Assembly: GCF_900156105.1 (NCBI RefSeq)
Contig: NZ_FTMS01000008.1
Location: 1 to 64,000, forward strand
DNA: 64,000 nt
Reading direction: 5' to 3'
Origin: Alkalispirochaeta americana
GTDB taxonomy: Bacteria; Spirochaetota; Spirochaetia; DSM-27196; Alkalispirochaetaceae
Notes under the pieces: model-generated
Database searches by the model: none
What the model saw: the letters and a program-made list of their open reading frames with translations, nothing else
What the model was told of the DNA's origin: nothing
Shown: piece after piece, positions 51,535 to 59,610 of the stretch
How positions within the stretch are numbered: the stretch's first letter is position 1
How the letters are laid out: every line of letters starts with the position of its first letter
Position numbers and translations under genes: made by a program

Positions 51535-52354
51535 TCCGGCCGTCCTCTCCGGAAAGATCGGGAGCACCCCGTTCCAGCAGGAGCCGGGCAGCCTCTGTCG
51601 CCCGGGGGAGGGGCGCCGGCATCTGCCGGGCAGCCGCCCGGTATCTCCGGAGAAACTCCTGCCTGCCCAGTGGATGCCCACCCAGGCGATATTTGTAATC
51701 CACCTCCATCCCCAGATCCCAGAAACAGAAACCCTGGCGCTCGAGAAGCCGGGCCAGGGAACCCATCTGGACCGAGCCGGCTCCATCGCGACTGTGAAAC
51801 CCCGAGAGACTTGTATACACCGCGCCGCAGCGATACCCTACCTCGCCGGCCACAACCTGACCCTCGCCGGTACGGAGCGCCACCCCATGAACCGAGACGC
51901 CTCGCAGGGGAACCCGGTGAAGGGCCAGCAATGCTTCCTGGAAGGCCGGAAGCAGCCAGTTCTCCCGATGTTGCCGGGCAATCCCCCGGAAAATATCGGG
52001 AATATCCTGGTCAACCGAGAGGAAGAGATCCTCTCGTCGCCCCCGTCGCCGGGTGCTCCGCGAGACATGGAGATTCCCGAAGTCCAGGACCATTCGGCGA
52101 TGGTGGCACTTTATCAGAAGCAGGGATTTCCCTCCCGAGCTGACAGCCATGGGAAGATATCCCCGGGAGCAGCAGGCAGCGATCATTTCGGGGTCCATGC
52201 GGGAGGAGAGGCAAAACTCCCCTCCCTCCGAGGCCAGGAGCCGGGGAATCCGGGAGAGGAGTTCTTCCTGATCGAGCAAAAACAGTGGTACCACGGCGAT
52301 ACTATAGAAACGAAACCGGTCTGTGGCCAGCCGATGTGGTATATTTATCTCCAT
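51473..52354 (-). CDS. Leucyl/phenylalanyl-tRNA-protein transferase-like protein
   Basis: The 293-residue protein resembles Aat, which adds Leu or Phe to protein N-termini for degradation. Matching pieces are FCLSSRMDPEMIAACCSRGYLPMAV, LDFGNLHVSRSTRRRGRREDLFLSVDQD and AVYTSLSGFHSRDGAGSVQMGSLARLLERQGFCFWDLGM. It is longer than usual at the C-terminus, with a basic tail. The start at 52354 is uncertain: no ribosome site or -10 was found. This ATG overlaps the ATG of the divergent gene in a single CATG. Confidence 0.75.
   Translation of the reverse strand: MEINIPHRLATDRFRFYSIAVVPLFLLDQEELLSRIPRLLASEGGEFCLSSRMDPEMIAACCSRGYLPMAVSSGGKSLLLIKCHHRRMVLDFGNLHVSRSTRRRGRREDLFLSVDQDIPDIFRGIARQHRENWLLPAFQEALLALHRVPLRGVSVHGVALRTGEGQVVAGEVGYRCGAVYTSLSGFHSRDGAGSVQMGSLARLLERQGFCFWDLGMEVDYKYRLGGHPLGRQEFLRRYRAAARQMPAPLPRATEAARLLLERGAPDLSGEDGRIRSRAKAQEGSGVPGEDRAG
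52337..52345 (+). promoter_or_regulatory. Extended -10 promoter of the PrcB-domain gene, leaderless type
   Basis: TGGTATATT carries a TGn extension and TATATT, with 7 nt to the ATG at 52353. No ribosome site is present. Confidence 0.6.
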
Positions 52355-52838
52355 GAAAGACGTCAGAAACTGCAGAATCGCTCCGGTGATGGCACTGGTT
52401 CCGGGTATCCTTCTCCTGGCAGGGATCTTTTTCCTCCCCTGGCCTGCCCATGCAGGAGGGGAACGGGAAAACGCTGCTTCCGAGCGGGTTCTCTCTGCCG
52501 GTAACGACGGGGGACGGCGTGCTGCCATTCACATCATCCGGTCCCGGGAGGACCTGGACAAGGCCGACCTGTCGCCGGAAATGATCCGCAAGATATCCCG
52601 ATCCCTGGACTTCTCCAATGAGGCGGCAATCGTCTTTTTCGCGGGAACCCGCACCACCGGAGGGTACCAGCTTGAGCTGGAACGAGTCTCCCGCACCTCC
52701 CGGGAATTGACAATCCATATCGCCGAGAAAGGGCCCGATCCGGACCAGGTGGTGACCCAGGCGCTCACCTTTCCCCACATCGTCATTGTTGTGAAAGATC
52801 CGCCTCCTGCCATAGCCGTCCAAGGTCCCCAGCGGTAA
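52353..52838 (+). CDS. Secreted PrcB_C-domain protein
   Basis: The 161-residue product has a signal peptide (VMALVPGILLLAGIFFLPWPAHAGG). The mature part contains AIVFFAGTRTTGGYQLELERV and VTQALTFPHIVIVVKD, the pattern of the PrcB C-terminal domain, named after a subunit of the Treponema denticola dentilisin protease complex. No protease gene is adjacent. It is a single gene with its own promoter and terminator; periplasmic or surface location is expected. Confidence 0.82.
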   Translation: MKDVRNCRIAPVMALVPGILLLAGIFFLPWPAHAGGERENAASERVLSAGNDGGRRAAIHIIRSREDLDKADLSPEMIRKISRSLDFSNEAAIVFFAGTRTTGGYQLELERVSRTSRELTIHIAEKGPDPDQVVTQALTFPHIVIVVKDPPPAIAVQGPQR

Positions 52839-52851
52839 CCATCACCTGAAG

Positions 52852-52873
52852 AGCCCCGAAGGGTGCTTTTTGC
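52852..52873 (+). terminator. Terminator of the PrcB-domain gene
   Basis: AGCCCC, loop GAA, GGGTGCT (one bulged T) form a short stem followed by TTTT. Confidence 0.6.
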
Positions 52874-52918
52874 TGGCGCCCCTGTGGAAAGAGGTCTATA
52901 CTTGATAACACACCCGCC

Positions 52919-52957
52919 ATAGGGGTCCCTGAGCCGCACCTGGTTCACGGGGCCCCT
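52919..52957. other. Long imperfect hairpin in the prcB-mgtE spacer
   Basis: AGGGGTCCCTGAGCC pairs with GGTTCACGGGGCCCCT with one bulge and wobble pairs. It lies upstream of the mgtE promoter. Its role is unknown; it may be part of a terminator region. Confidence 0.4.
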
Positions 52958-53012
52958 CACCCTGCCCCCCTTGTCAAGCCATATTTCAGGGCATTTTTTC
53001 TTCCCTTCCCTC

Positions 53013-53042
53013 GTGACAGACCGGGCAGGTGTGTATTATTAT
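53013..53042 (+). promoter_or_regulatory. Probable mgtE promoter
   Basis: GTGACA (53013-53018), 18 bp, TATTAT (53037-53042). A start near 53049 would give a leader of about 215 nt before mgtE, containing the short ORF at 53096. Confidence 0.5.
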
Positions 53043-53095
53043 TTTCTGCAATCCTGCCGTCGGCAGAAACCCATCTCGTACCCTGAGGAGAACCC

Positions 53096-53170
53096 GTGAG
53101 CGATAGTGAAGGCGATCCTGGACCTTTGCGAGCGGCAGGAGGATACGAGAGGGAAAAAGCCCGGCGCTGA
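53096..53170 (+). CDS. Candidate MgtL-like leader peptide upstream of mgtE
   Basis: A GTG with a perfect GAGGAG ribosome site 5 nt upstream opens a 24-codon ORF beginning MSDSEGDPGPLR and ending in a basic tail (EKARR). The acidic residues and prolines near its start resemble E. coli MgtL (MEPDPTPLPRRR...), whose acidic/proline start destabilises the ribosome at low Mg2+ and so raises mgtA expression. The arm CTCGTACCCT (53075-53084), touching the ribosome site, can pair with AGGATACGAG (53140-53149) inside the ORF with one mismatch. Translation could thus reshape the leader. Function is inferred from position and composition. Confidence 0.55.
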   Translation: MSDSEGDPGPLRAAGGYEREKARR

Positions 53171-53264
53171 TTCATCCCTCGCCTCCTGGTCTTCAACAGC
53201 CCCGTTGTGTGTGCTTCTTTATTTTTGTTTCTCCGTTCTATTTCTTCGTTTCTGGAGGTGAATC

Positions 53265-54647
53265 ATGACAGCAGAAGAGTTGGAAACCCTGGACATCGCT
53301 GAGCTCCTTTCAACAGGGGACGAAACAACCCTGCGCCAGTTCTGCGTCGGGACGCAGCCTGTAATCATCGCTGACCATGTCTCGAATCTGCCGTCCGAAG
53401 ACCTGCGGTTCGTCCTGCGCCATGCCTCACCAGAAACCCGCGCCGAGGTCTTCAGCCATCTCCACCCCGAGACACAGCTGGATCTGGTGGATCTCCTTTC
53501 CCGGGACGAGATGATCAGCCTCTTCACCCACCTCCCTCCCGACGACAGGGCCGATCTCTACAAGCGCCTCCCCGACGAGCGGACCGACGCAATCCTTCCT
53601 GCCCTGGCTCAGGCAGAACGGGAGGATATACGCCGCCTTACCTCCTACGAGGAAGGAACTGCCGGTTCCGTCATGACGTCCGATTACGCCTCGATTCCAC
53701 CGAATCTCACGGCGGAACAATCCATTGAGTATCTGCGTACCATCGCCCCCGACCGGGAAACGATCTACTACGCCTACGTTGTGGACGACCAGCGGCGGCT
53801 CATGGGGTTTGTCTCGCTGAAAGATATCATCCTGGCGCCCCGGCACCGAAAGATCTCGGAAATCATGCACCAGGACATGATCTCCATATCGGTGGAGGAA
53901 GATCAGGAGAAGGCCGCCCGCAAGATTCAGAAGTACGACCTCCTGGCGCTTCCCGTGATCGATCAGAGCGAAGCTCTGGTGGGGATCATTACTCACGACG
54001 ACGCGATCGACGTTATCACGCAGGAACAGACCGAGGATATGGAAAAACTCATGGCTATCGCCGGACGCCATGAGGCAGGAGTCTATATGAGAACCTCCGC
54101 CTGGGGGCACTTCCGAAACCGCTCTGTCTGGGTTGCCGGACTGGCAGTGCTGGGCCTTGCGTCGGGGTTCATCGTGCAGAACTTCGAGGGCTTTCTGCTC
54201 CAGTTTGCAATTTTTGCCGCCTTTATGCCCATGCTGGCCGACACGGGAGGAAACACCGGAAGTCAGTCTGCGTCCCTGGTGATTCGGGCTCTGGCACTGA
54301 ACGAGATAACCCCCAGGGACGCTTTTCGGGTAATCCTCAAGGAGGTGCACGTCGGGGTCTACCTGGGGATACTTCTGGCGGCCCTTGCGTTTGGACGGGT
54401 CATGCTCATGGGAGCCGGATCAACTATTCCCGAAGAATACATGCTTATCCAGATTGCTGTGGCAATAGCTGCTGCCCTGGGGTTTCAGGTGGTATCGGCA
54501 ACCCTGATCGGAGCGATGCTTCCCCTGGTTGTGGCCCGCTTCAATAAAGACCCGGCAGTAATCGCCAGCCCCGCCCTGACAACTATCGTTGACATCACGG
54601 GTCTTTTGATATATTTCTATACTGCCCAGTTTATATTAAAGGTTTAG
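53265..54647 (+). CDS. mgtE: Magnesium transporter MgtE
   Basis: The 460-residue protein has the cytosolic N domain (ELLSTGDETTLRQF, FSHLHPETQLDLVDLLSRDEM, FTHLPPDDRADLYKRLP). A pair of CBS domains follows (about 135-255) and five C-terminal membrane helices. The pore motif is ADTGGNTGSQSASLVIRALAL. It imports Mg2+ into the cell and closes when Mg2+ binds the N and CBS domains. GGAGGTG precedes the ATG. The long leader with a short ORF suggests an added RNA- or peptide-based control. Confidence 0.96.
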   Translation: MTAEELETLDIAELLSTGDETTLRQFCVGTQPVIIADHVSNLPSEDLRFVLRHASPETRAEVFSHLHPETQLDLVDLLSRDEMISLFTHLPPDDRADLYKRLPDERTDAILPALAQAEREDIRRLTSYEEGTAGSVMTSDYASIPPNLTAEQSIEYLRTIAPDRETIYYAYVVDDQRRLMGFVSLKDIILAPRHRKISEIMHQDMISISVEEDQEKAARKIQKYDLLALPVIDQSEALVGIITHDDAIDVITQEQTEDMEKLMAIAGRHEAGVYMRTSAWGHFRNRSVWVAGLAVLGLASGFIVQNFEGFLLQFAIFAAFMPMLADTGGNTGSQSASLVIRALALNEITPRDAFRVILKEVHVGVYLGILLAALAFGRVMLMGAGSTIPEEYMLIQIAVAIAAALGFQVVSATLIGAMLPLVVARFNKDPAVIASPALTTIVDITGLLIYFYTAQFILKV

Positions 54648-54759
54648 CGCTCACCGGGCACTCATCACAGCGCGCGCACCCACACAACGGGCTCCAAGAG
54701 GCACTCTGTAATCACGACATGACAGATATGGCACGACGCAGACAGCATAAAACACACCC

Positions 54760-56346
54760 ATGAAACAAACAGACGAAATACAACGACGACGAACCTTTGC
54801 GATCATCAGCCACCCCGATGCAGGAAAGACCACCCTCACGGAAAAGCTTCTGCTTTTCGGAGGTGGCATCCGCACTGCCGGAGCGGTGAAATCCAACAAG
54901 ATCACCCAGACCGCTGCCTCAGACTTCATGGAAATCGAGAAGCAACGGGGAATCTCCGTGGCAACAGCGGTGATGAGTTTCCCCTACCAGGGAAAACTCA
55001 TAAACATTCTCGATACACCGGGTCACAAGGACTTTTCCGAAGACACCTATCGGACCCTCACAGCTGTGGACAGCGTGATCCTCGTGGTGGACAGCGTGAA
55101 GGGGGTTGAGGAGCAGACGGAAAAACTGATGAAGGTCTGCCGAATGCGGGACACGCCGGTGATGATCTTCATCAACAAGATGGACCGGGAAGGCCGCCCC
55201 CCCTTTGAACTCCTGGACGAACTGGAAGAGAAACTGCAGATCAGCCTGAGGCCCCTTTCCTGGCCGATCAGCGCCGGCAAGGATTTTCGCGGGGTCTACA
55301 ACCTCCACGAAAAAAACCTCCACCTGTTCCGACCGGGAAAAACTGTCGTGGAAGAGGAACGTCTCCTGGTGAAAGACCTGGACGATCCGGTCCTGGATCA
55401 GCAGGTAGGGAGTAATGCCCGGCGGCTCCGCGAGGATGTGGCGCTTATTGAAGGGGTCTACGATTCATTCTCCCGGGAGGACTATCTGGCGGGAGCCCTT
55501 GCCCCGGTCTTTTTCGGTAGCGCCCTCAACAACTTTGGCGTCCGGGAGCTTCTGGAAACCTTTGTGGAGATCGCCCCCCCTCCCTTGCATCGGGAGACCA
55601 ATCTTCGAACGGTGGAACCCGATGAACCCTCTTTCAGCGGCTTTGTCTTCAAGATTCATGCAAATCTTGATCCTCGCCACCGCGACCGGATCGCCTTTCT
55701 CAGGATCTGTTCCGGGACCTTCGAGCGGTCCAAAGCGTTTCTCCATGTTCGCCAGGGCAAACAGGTACGGTTTACCAGCCCCTACAGCTTCATGGCAGAG
55801 AAAAAACAGGTCGTCGATCAGGCCTTTCCCGGTGATGTGGTGGGTCTCTACGACCGGGGTGATCTCAAGATCGGGGATACCCTCACCGAGGGAGAGCTCC
55901 TGGAGTTTCAGGGGATTCCCAGCTTCTCGCCGGCTATCTTCAAGGAAGTGGTGAACGCCGATCCCATGCGATCAAAGCAGTTCCATAAAGGTATCAGCCA
56001 GCTCACCGAAGAAGGGGTGGCCCAGATGTTCACCCAGGGAAAGAACAAGCTTATCGTGGGAACCGTGGGAGAACTGCAATACGAGGTCATCTCCTACCGG
56101 CTGGAGCATGAGTACGGCGCAGCCTGCAGGTTCGAGCCCCTCCCCTACAGCCAGGCCCGCTGGATCAGCTCGGAAGATCCCCAGGCCCTGGAGGAGTTCC
56201 TCCGCTTCCGGGACAGGAATATCGTCCACGACAAAGACGAGAAGCCCGTTTATCTTGCCGAATCAGAATGGGTCCTGAACTCGAATATGGAGAAACACCC
56301 CAAGGTGGCGTTCCACACCAACTCCGATTTCAAACTGGTTCAATAA
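54760..56346 (+). CDS. prfC: Peptide chain release factor 3
   Basis: The 528-residue GTPase removes RF1/RF2 from the ribosome after termination. G motifs are [26 protein letters not shown] and [11 protein letters not shown]. Domain II and III sequences ([43 protein letters not shown]) match PrfC. No ribosome site is present; a weak TAAAAC lies 6 nt before the ATG, so a leaderless transcript is possible. The 112-bp gap from mgtE holds nothing else recognisable. Confidence 0.96.
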   Translation: MKQTDEIQRRRTFAIISHPDAGKTTLTEKLLLFGGGIRTAGAVKSNKITQTAASDFMEIEKQRGISVATAVMSFPYQGKLINILDTPGHKDFSEDTYRTLTAVDSVILVVDSVKGVEEQTEKLMKVCRMRDTPVMIFINKMDREGRPPFELLDELEEKLQISLRPLSWPISAGKDFRGVYNLHEKNLHLFRPGKTVVEEERLLVKDLDDPVLDQQVGSNARRLREDVALIEGVYDSFSREDYLAGALAPVFFGSALNNFGVRELLETFVEIAPPPLHRETNLRTVEPDEPSFSGFVFKIHANLDPRHRDRIAFLRICSGTFERSKAFLHVRQGKQVRFTSPYSFMAEKKQVVDQAFPGDVVGLYDRGDLKIGDTLTEGELLEFQGIPSFSPAIFKEVVNADPMRSKQFHKGISQLTEEGVAQMFTQGKNKLIVGTVGELQYEVISYRLEHEYGAACRFEPLPYSQARWISSEDPQALEEFLRFRDRNIVHDKDEKPVYLAESEWVLNSNMEKHPKVAFHTNSDFKLVQ

Positions 56347-56348
56347 CC

Positions 56349-56420
56349 GCCCGGCCCGGGGCCAGCCCGGCCAGGGGCCAGCCCACCGGGAGCCAGCCCG
56401 GCCCGGGGCCAGCCCGCCGG
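56349..56420. repeat. GC-rich 16-bp tandem repeat after prfC
   Basis: About 4.5 copies of GCCCGGCCCGGGGCCA-like units lie between the ends of the convergent prfC and ABC ATPase genes. Units 1, 2 and 4 are 16 bp and unit 3 is 15 bp. The sequence is self-complementary and could form strong RNA stems. Confidence 0.9.
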
Positions 56421-56436
56421 AAGATCCCTCAAAGGG

Positions 56437-57297
56437 TTACTCCGAGGGATCATCGGGATCGGCATCACCCAGACTGGCCTGGTTCAGCATATCCCGGTAG
56501 AGGGTCTGGCGCTGGTAGAGCGTGTCCCAGGGAGCTTTGAAGGCAACCTCCAGACGTTCCCTGCTCAAAAGCTCCTGGGGGTCACCGGCCTCTACAACAC
56601 CATCGGTGTGAAAGAGAACAACCCCCTGGGCAAACTTTCGAGCCAGGTGCACATCGTGAACGCTGGCACAGATCGTGACCCCTTTCCCGGCGCAGTATTC
56701 CCGGAGATAGGCAAAGATTCGCTCCGCCCTCTCGGGCTCCACCGCAAAAACCGGTTCGTCCATCATGAGCACGGGAGACCCGTAGAGAAGCCCCATGGCG
56801 ATGATCGCCCGCTGCATCTCTCCCTTGCTGAGCTCCTGCATGCGCGATCCCAGAAGAGGTTCTACCCCCGTTGCATCGAGCACCTCCTGACGGTGCAAGG
56901 CTGCCGAAGCAGGATCTGCGCTATTGGACGACACGGCATCAAGGAGCTCGCCCAGGGAACCCTCTGTCTCGAACTCCATGTTCTGGTAGATAAAGGAAAC
57001 CTGCTGGTTTCGCCGTTCCTCGCAATCGGGGTCTGCTTCGGCCTCAAGAAAATCCTCCGTTGAGGTTCCCAGAAGAGTTATCTCTCCCTGACAGGGGAAC
57101 AGCCGGGCCGCTCCCAAAAGCATAAGGGTGGTCTTCCCGATTCCGTTGGGACCTACCAGAAAGGTTAGTCCCCTGGGCATGGCCAGAGAGAGATCGGTGA
57201 AGACCATCTCCTGATCGGGGGCGTAGGAGAAGGAAACACCATGAAACGCGATCGGTGCGTTCCCGTCTTTGTTGTTCGATGTTGCGTGATTCGCCAT
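56437..57297 (-). CDS. Orphan ABC transporter ATP-binding protein
   Basis: The 286-residue ATPase has Walker A GPNGIGKTTLM, an unusual signature ELSKGEMQRAIIAMGL, Walker B VLMMDEPVFAVE (Val-Phe instead of the usual polar residues after Pro) and the His in SVHDVHLA. No permease is adjacent, so its transported substrate cannot be told. The product ends with a short acidic tail. TATGGT lies 6 nt before the ATG with no ribosome site, so it may be leaderless. It is divergent from the DHOD-like gene. Confidence 0.85.
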   Translation of the reverse strand: MANHATSNNKDGNAPIAFHGVSFSYAPDQEMVFTDLSLAMPRGLTFLVGPNGIGKTTLMLLGAARLFPCQGEITLLGTSTEDFLEAEADPDCEERRNQQVSFIYQNMEFETEGSLGELLDAVSSNSADPASAALHRQEVLDATGVEPLLGSRMQELSKGEMQRAIIAMGLLYGSPVLMMDEPVFAVEPERAERIFAYLREYCAGKGVTICASVHDVHLARKFAQGVVLFHTDGVVEAGDPQELLSRERLEVAFKAPWDTLYQRQTLYRDMLNQASLGDADPDDPSE

Positions 57298-57356
57298 GGC
57301 GGAACCATACCCTGTAAAAACACCTTCTTACCAGTCCGGATCGTACGAGAAAAAGA

Positions 57357-57378
57357 GAGAATCCTCGGAATGATTCTC
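57357..57378. promoter_or_regulatory. Inverted repeat upstream of the DHOD-like gene
   Basis: GAGAATC and GATTCTC form perfect 7-bp arms around 8 bp, ending one base before the -35 element at 57380. It could be an operator for this gene or for the divergent ABC gene. Confidence 0.5.
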
Positions 57379-57379
57379 G

Positions 57380-57408
57380 TTGACCTTGTGAACCCTGGGA
57401 ACTACACT
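57380..57408 (+). promoter_or_regulatory. Promoter of the DHOD-like gene
   Basis: TTGACC (57380-57385), exactly 17 bp, TACACT (57403-57408). Transcription should begin near 57415, giving a 44-nt leader with AAGGAG. Confidence 0.8.
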
Positions 57409-57458
57409 TAGTGAAGCGGTTTCCCGCTACATAATGCAATGATTTGAAGGAGAACGGT

Positions 57459-58469
57459 ATGGCAAATCTGAAATCTACGTATATGGGGTTGCCCCTGAAA
57501 AACCCCCTTGTCGTTGGTGCCTGCAGCATGACCGCACACATGGATTCCATAAAACGGATCGCCGACGCCGGCGCAGCAGCAATCGTTATCCAGTCGCTCT
57601 TTGAGGAACAGATTCAGCTCCAGAAGGCCCGCCTTGAGGAGGAGCTGACGATCAGCGACAACCTGGATGCGGAAATACAGGATCTCTTCCCCGATATCAA
57701 GCACAGCGGCCCCGACGAACACCTCATGTGGGTTCGGAAGGCCAAGGAAGCCGTGGATATCCCCGTTATCGGAAGTCTGAACTGTGTAAACCCCGAGACC
57801 TGGTCAGAGTGGGCGGTCAAACTGGCAGAGACCGGCGTGGACGCTCTGGAACTGAACCTCTTCGCCATTCCCCTGGATTCATCCAGAAGCGCCGCAGCCA
57901 TAGAAGAGGAGCAGCTGGACACCCTTCGCCAGGTAAAGCAAAAGGTATCGATCCCCGTCTCGGTCAAGCTGAGTCCCTTCTATACCAGCCCCCTGGAGCT
58001 GATCCACCGCATGGACAAGGCTGGCGTGGACGGGTTCGTTCTCTTCAACAGGCTCTTTCACCCCAGCTTCAATATCGAGAAAGAAACAGGGAAATACCCC
58101 TTCAACCTGAGCTCCTCCAACGATCACCGTCTGGCTCTGCGCTTTGCGGGGCTCCTCCACGGCGAGCTGAAGGGGTCAATCTGCGCCTCCAACGGTATCC
58201 ATACGGGCGAGGACGCGATCGAAGTTCTTCTTGCCGGGGCTGATGTCTTCCAGGCTGTAAGCACCCTCTACAAGAACCGCATCACCGCCATCGAGAGCAT
58301 TCTGGGAGAGATCTCCACCTGGATGGATCGCAAGGGTTATTCCTCGCTTGATGATTTCCGGGGCAAGCTCAGCGTCAAGAAGACCCCTGACCAATGGACC
58401 TACCGCCGGGCCCAGTATGTGAAGATGCTTCTGAAGGCCGACGACTACGTGGCCCGCCCCTCCGTATGA
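57459..58469 (+). CDS. Dihydroorotate dehydrogenase-like protein
   Basis: The 336-residue protein is an FMN-type TIM barrel (TYMGLPLKNPLVVGACSMT, IPVIGSLNCVNPETWSEWAVKLAETGVDALELN, IPVSVKLSPFYTSPLELIHRMDKAGVDGFVLFNR, and the phosphate site ASNGIHTGEDAIEVLLAGADVFQAVS). It belongs to the DHOD-like group whose members are often annotated as dihydroorotate dehydrogenase without proof. No pyr gene is nearby, so a role in pyrimidine synthesis is not supported here. AAGGAG fixes the ATG at 57459. galM follows after 10 nt. Confidence 0.87.
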   Translation: MANLKSTYMGLPLKNPLVVGACSMTAHMDSIKRIADAGAAAIVIQSLFEEQIQLQKARLEEELTISDNLDAEIQDLFPDIKHSGPDEHLMWVRKAKEAVDIPVIGSLNCVNPETWSEWAVKLAETGVDALELNLFAIPLDSSRSAAAIEEEQLDTLRQVKQKVSIPVSVKLSPFYTSPLELIHRMDKAGVDGFVLFNRLFHPSFNIEKETGKYPFNLSSSNDHRLALRFAGLLHGELKGSICASNGIHTGEDAIEVLLAGADVFQAVSTLYKNRITAIESILGEISTWMDRKGYSSLDDFRGKLSVKKTPDQWTYRRAQYVKMLLKADDYVARPSV

Positions 58470-58479
58470 GGTTCTGCTG

Positions 58480-59541
58480 ATGAATGTATCAATCACCGAG
58501 AGTGATTTCGGCCGCCTTCCCGACGGGAGGGCGGTCTCTCTTTTTACACTTCGCAATGCCGCTGGCATGAGCGTCTCCCTTTCCTCCTGGGGGGCCCTGG
58601 TGACCAGTGTAACCGCCCCGGATCGCCTGGGCCGAAGCGGGGAGATAACCCTGGCCCGCAACACCCTGGAGGAGTATCTCGAGGGGCACCCCTACTACGG
58701 GGCCCTGGTGGGCCGGGTGTGCAACCGCATCTCTTCGGGGGGATTCTCCCTGGAAGGGATCCGCCACAACCTGCCCTCCAATCTTGGGAAGATCCATCTC
58801 CACGGGGGTATCCGGGGGTTCGACAAGCATCTCTACGAGACCGGGACGGTTCAGGACGAATCCTGGAGCAAGGTCATCTTTCGCCGACTCAGCCCCTCCG
58901 GCGAGGAAGGGTACCCGGGCAATCTGGAGGTCTGTCACACCATAACCCTTACAGAGGACAATCAGCTTGTCTTTGATTTCGAGGCGGAAACCGACGCGCC
59001 CACGGTGGTGAACATGACCAACCACTGTTACTGGAACCTCTCGGGGGAGCCCGCTATCATGGATCACGAGGTCCAGGTGATGGCCGAGGCAATCATGGAG
59101 GTAGATGAAAACTATATCCCCACGGGCCGACTTCTGCCCCTGGAGGGAACAGCCTTTGACCTGAACCATCCCCGGACGGTCCGGCAGGGTTTCCAGGAGC
59201 TTCAGACTGCGGGGATAAAGGGCTACGACCACTCCCTGGCAATACGGGGGTGGAATCCGGGAGAGCCCCTTCTGCGGAAGGCGGCAGTACTGCGCGCTCC
59301 CGCAACGGGCAGGGCCATGGAAATAGCCACCACCTATCCAGCGGTGCACGTCTATTCAGGAAACAACCTGACGGGAGAAACAGGAAGGGCAGGCGAGACC
59401 CTCTCGGGACAGGAGGCTATCTGCTTTGAGTGCCAGTTCTTTCCGGATTCGCCCAACCGGCCGGAGTTTCCTCCGATCACCCTGGTGCCGGGAGAACGCT
59501 ACCGGCACCAGACGGTGCATCGGTTTTCGACCTTTTCATAG
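58480..59541 (+). CDS. galM: Aldose 1-epimerase
   Basis: The 353-residue protein interconverts alpha and beta anomers of aldoses such as galactose and glucose. Family motifs are GRVCNRISSGGFSLEG, HLHGGIRGFDKHLYE, NMTNHCYWNLSG with the catalytic His, AVHVYSGNNL and the general-base region ICFECQFFPDSPN. It has no signal peptide. A GAGG site precedes the ATG; it is cotranscribed with the DHOD-like gene. Confidence 0.95.
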   Translation: MNVSITESDFGRLPDGRAVSLFTLRNAAGMSVSLSSWGALVTSVTAPDRLGRSGEITLARNTLEEYLEGHPYYGALVGRVCNRISSGGFSLEGIRHNLPSNLGKIHLHGGIRGFDKHLYETGTVQDESWSKVIFRRLSPSGEEGYPGNLEVCHTITLTEDNQLVFDFEAETDAPTVVNMTNHCYWNLSGEPAIMDHEVQVMAEAIMEVDENYIPTGRLLPLEGTAFDLNHPRTVRQGFQELQTAGIKGYDHSLAIRGWNPGEPLLRKAAVLRAPATGRAMEIATTYPAVHVYSGNNLTGETGRAGETLSGQEAICFECQFFPDSPNRPEFPPITLVPGERYRHQTVHRFSTFS

Positions 59542-59610
59542 AAGGGGGGCGCCCCCCTTCCCCGAACTCTCTCCGGAGCCTCGCCAGGCTTCGGAGAGGC
59601 CTTCAGGCCT
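59541..59610. terminator. Cluster of strong hairpins after galM
   Basis: GAAGGGGGGCGCCCCCCTTC (59541-59560) is a perfect 20-bp palindrome starting in the galM stop codon. Next comes CTCTCCGGAGCCT paired with AGGCTTCGGAGAG, then GAGGCCT paired with AGGCCTC. They lie between two convergent genes and probably terminate both. Confidence 0.7.

Noticed and set aside
52919-52957. tRNA gene in the prcB-mgtE spacer
   Set aside because: The hairpin is too long, and there is no cloverleaf or T-loop consensus.
53043-53264. M-box (ykoK) magnesium riboswitch upstream of mgtE
   Set aside because: The conserved M-box core sequences could not be found in the leader; a leader-peptide mechanism fits better.
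56349-56420. CRISPR array
   Set aside because: The 16-bp units are directly adjacent without unique spacers and no cas genes are present.
57459-58469. pyrD for pyrimidine synthesis
   Set aside because: The protein belongs to the DHOD-like group of uncertain function and no other pyr gene is nearby, so the specific name was not given.
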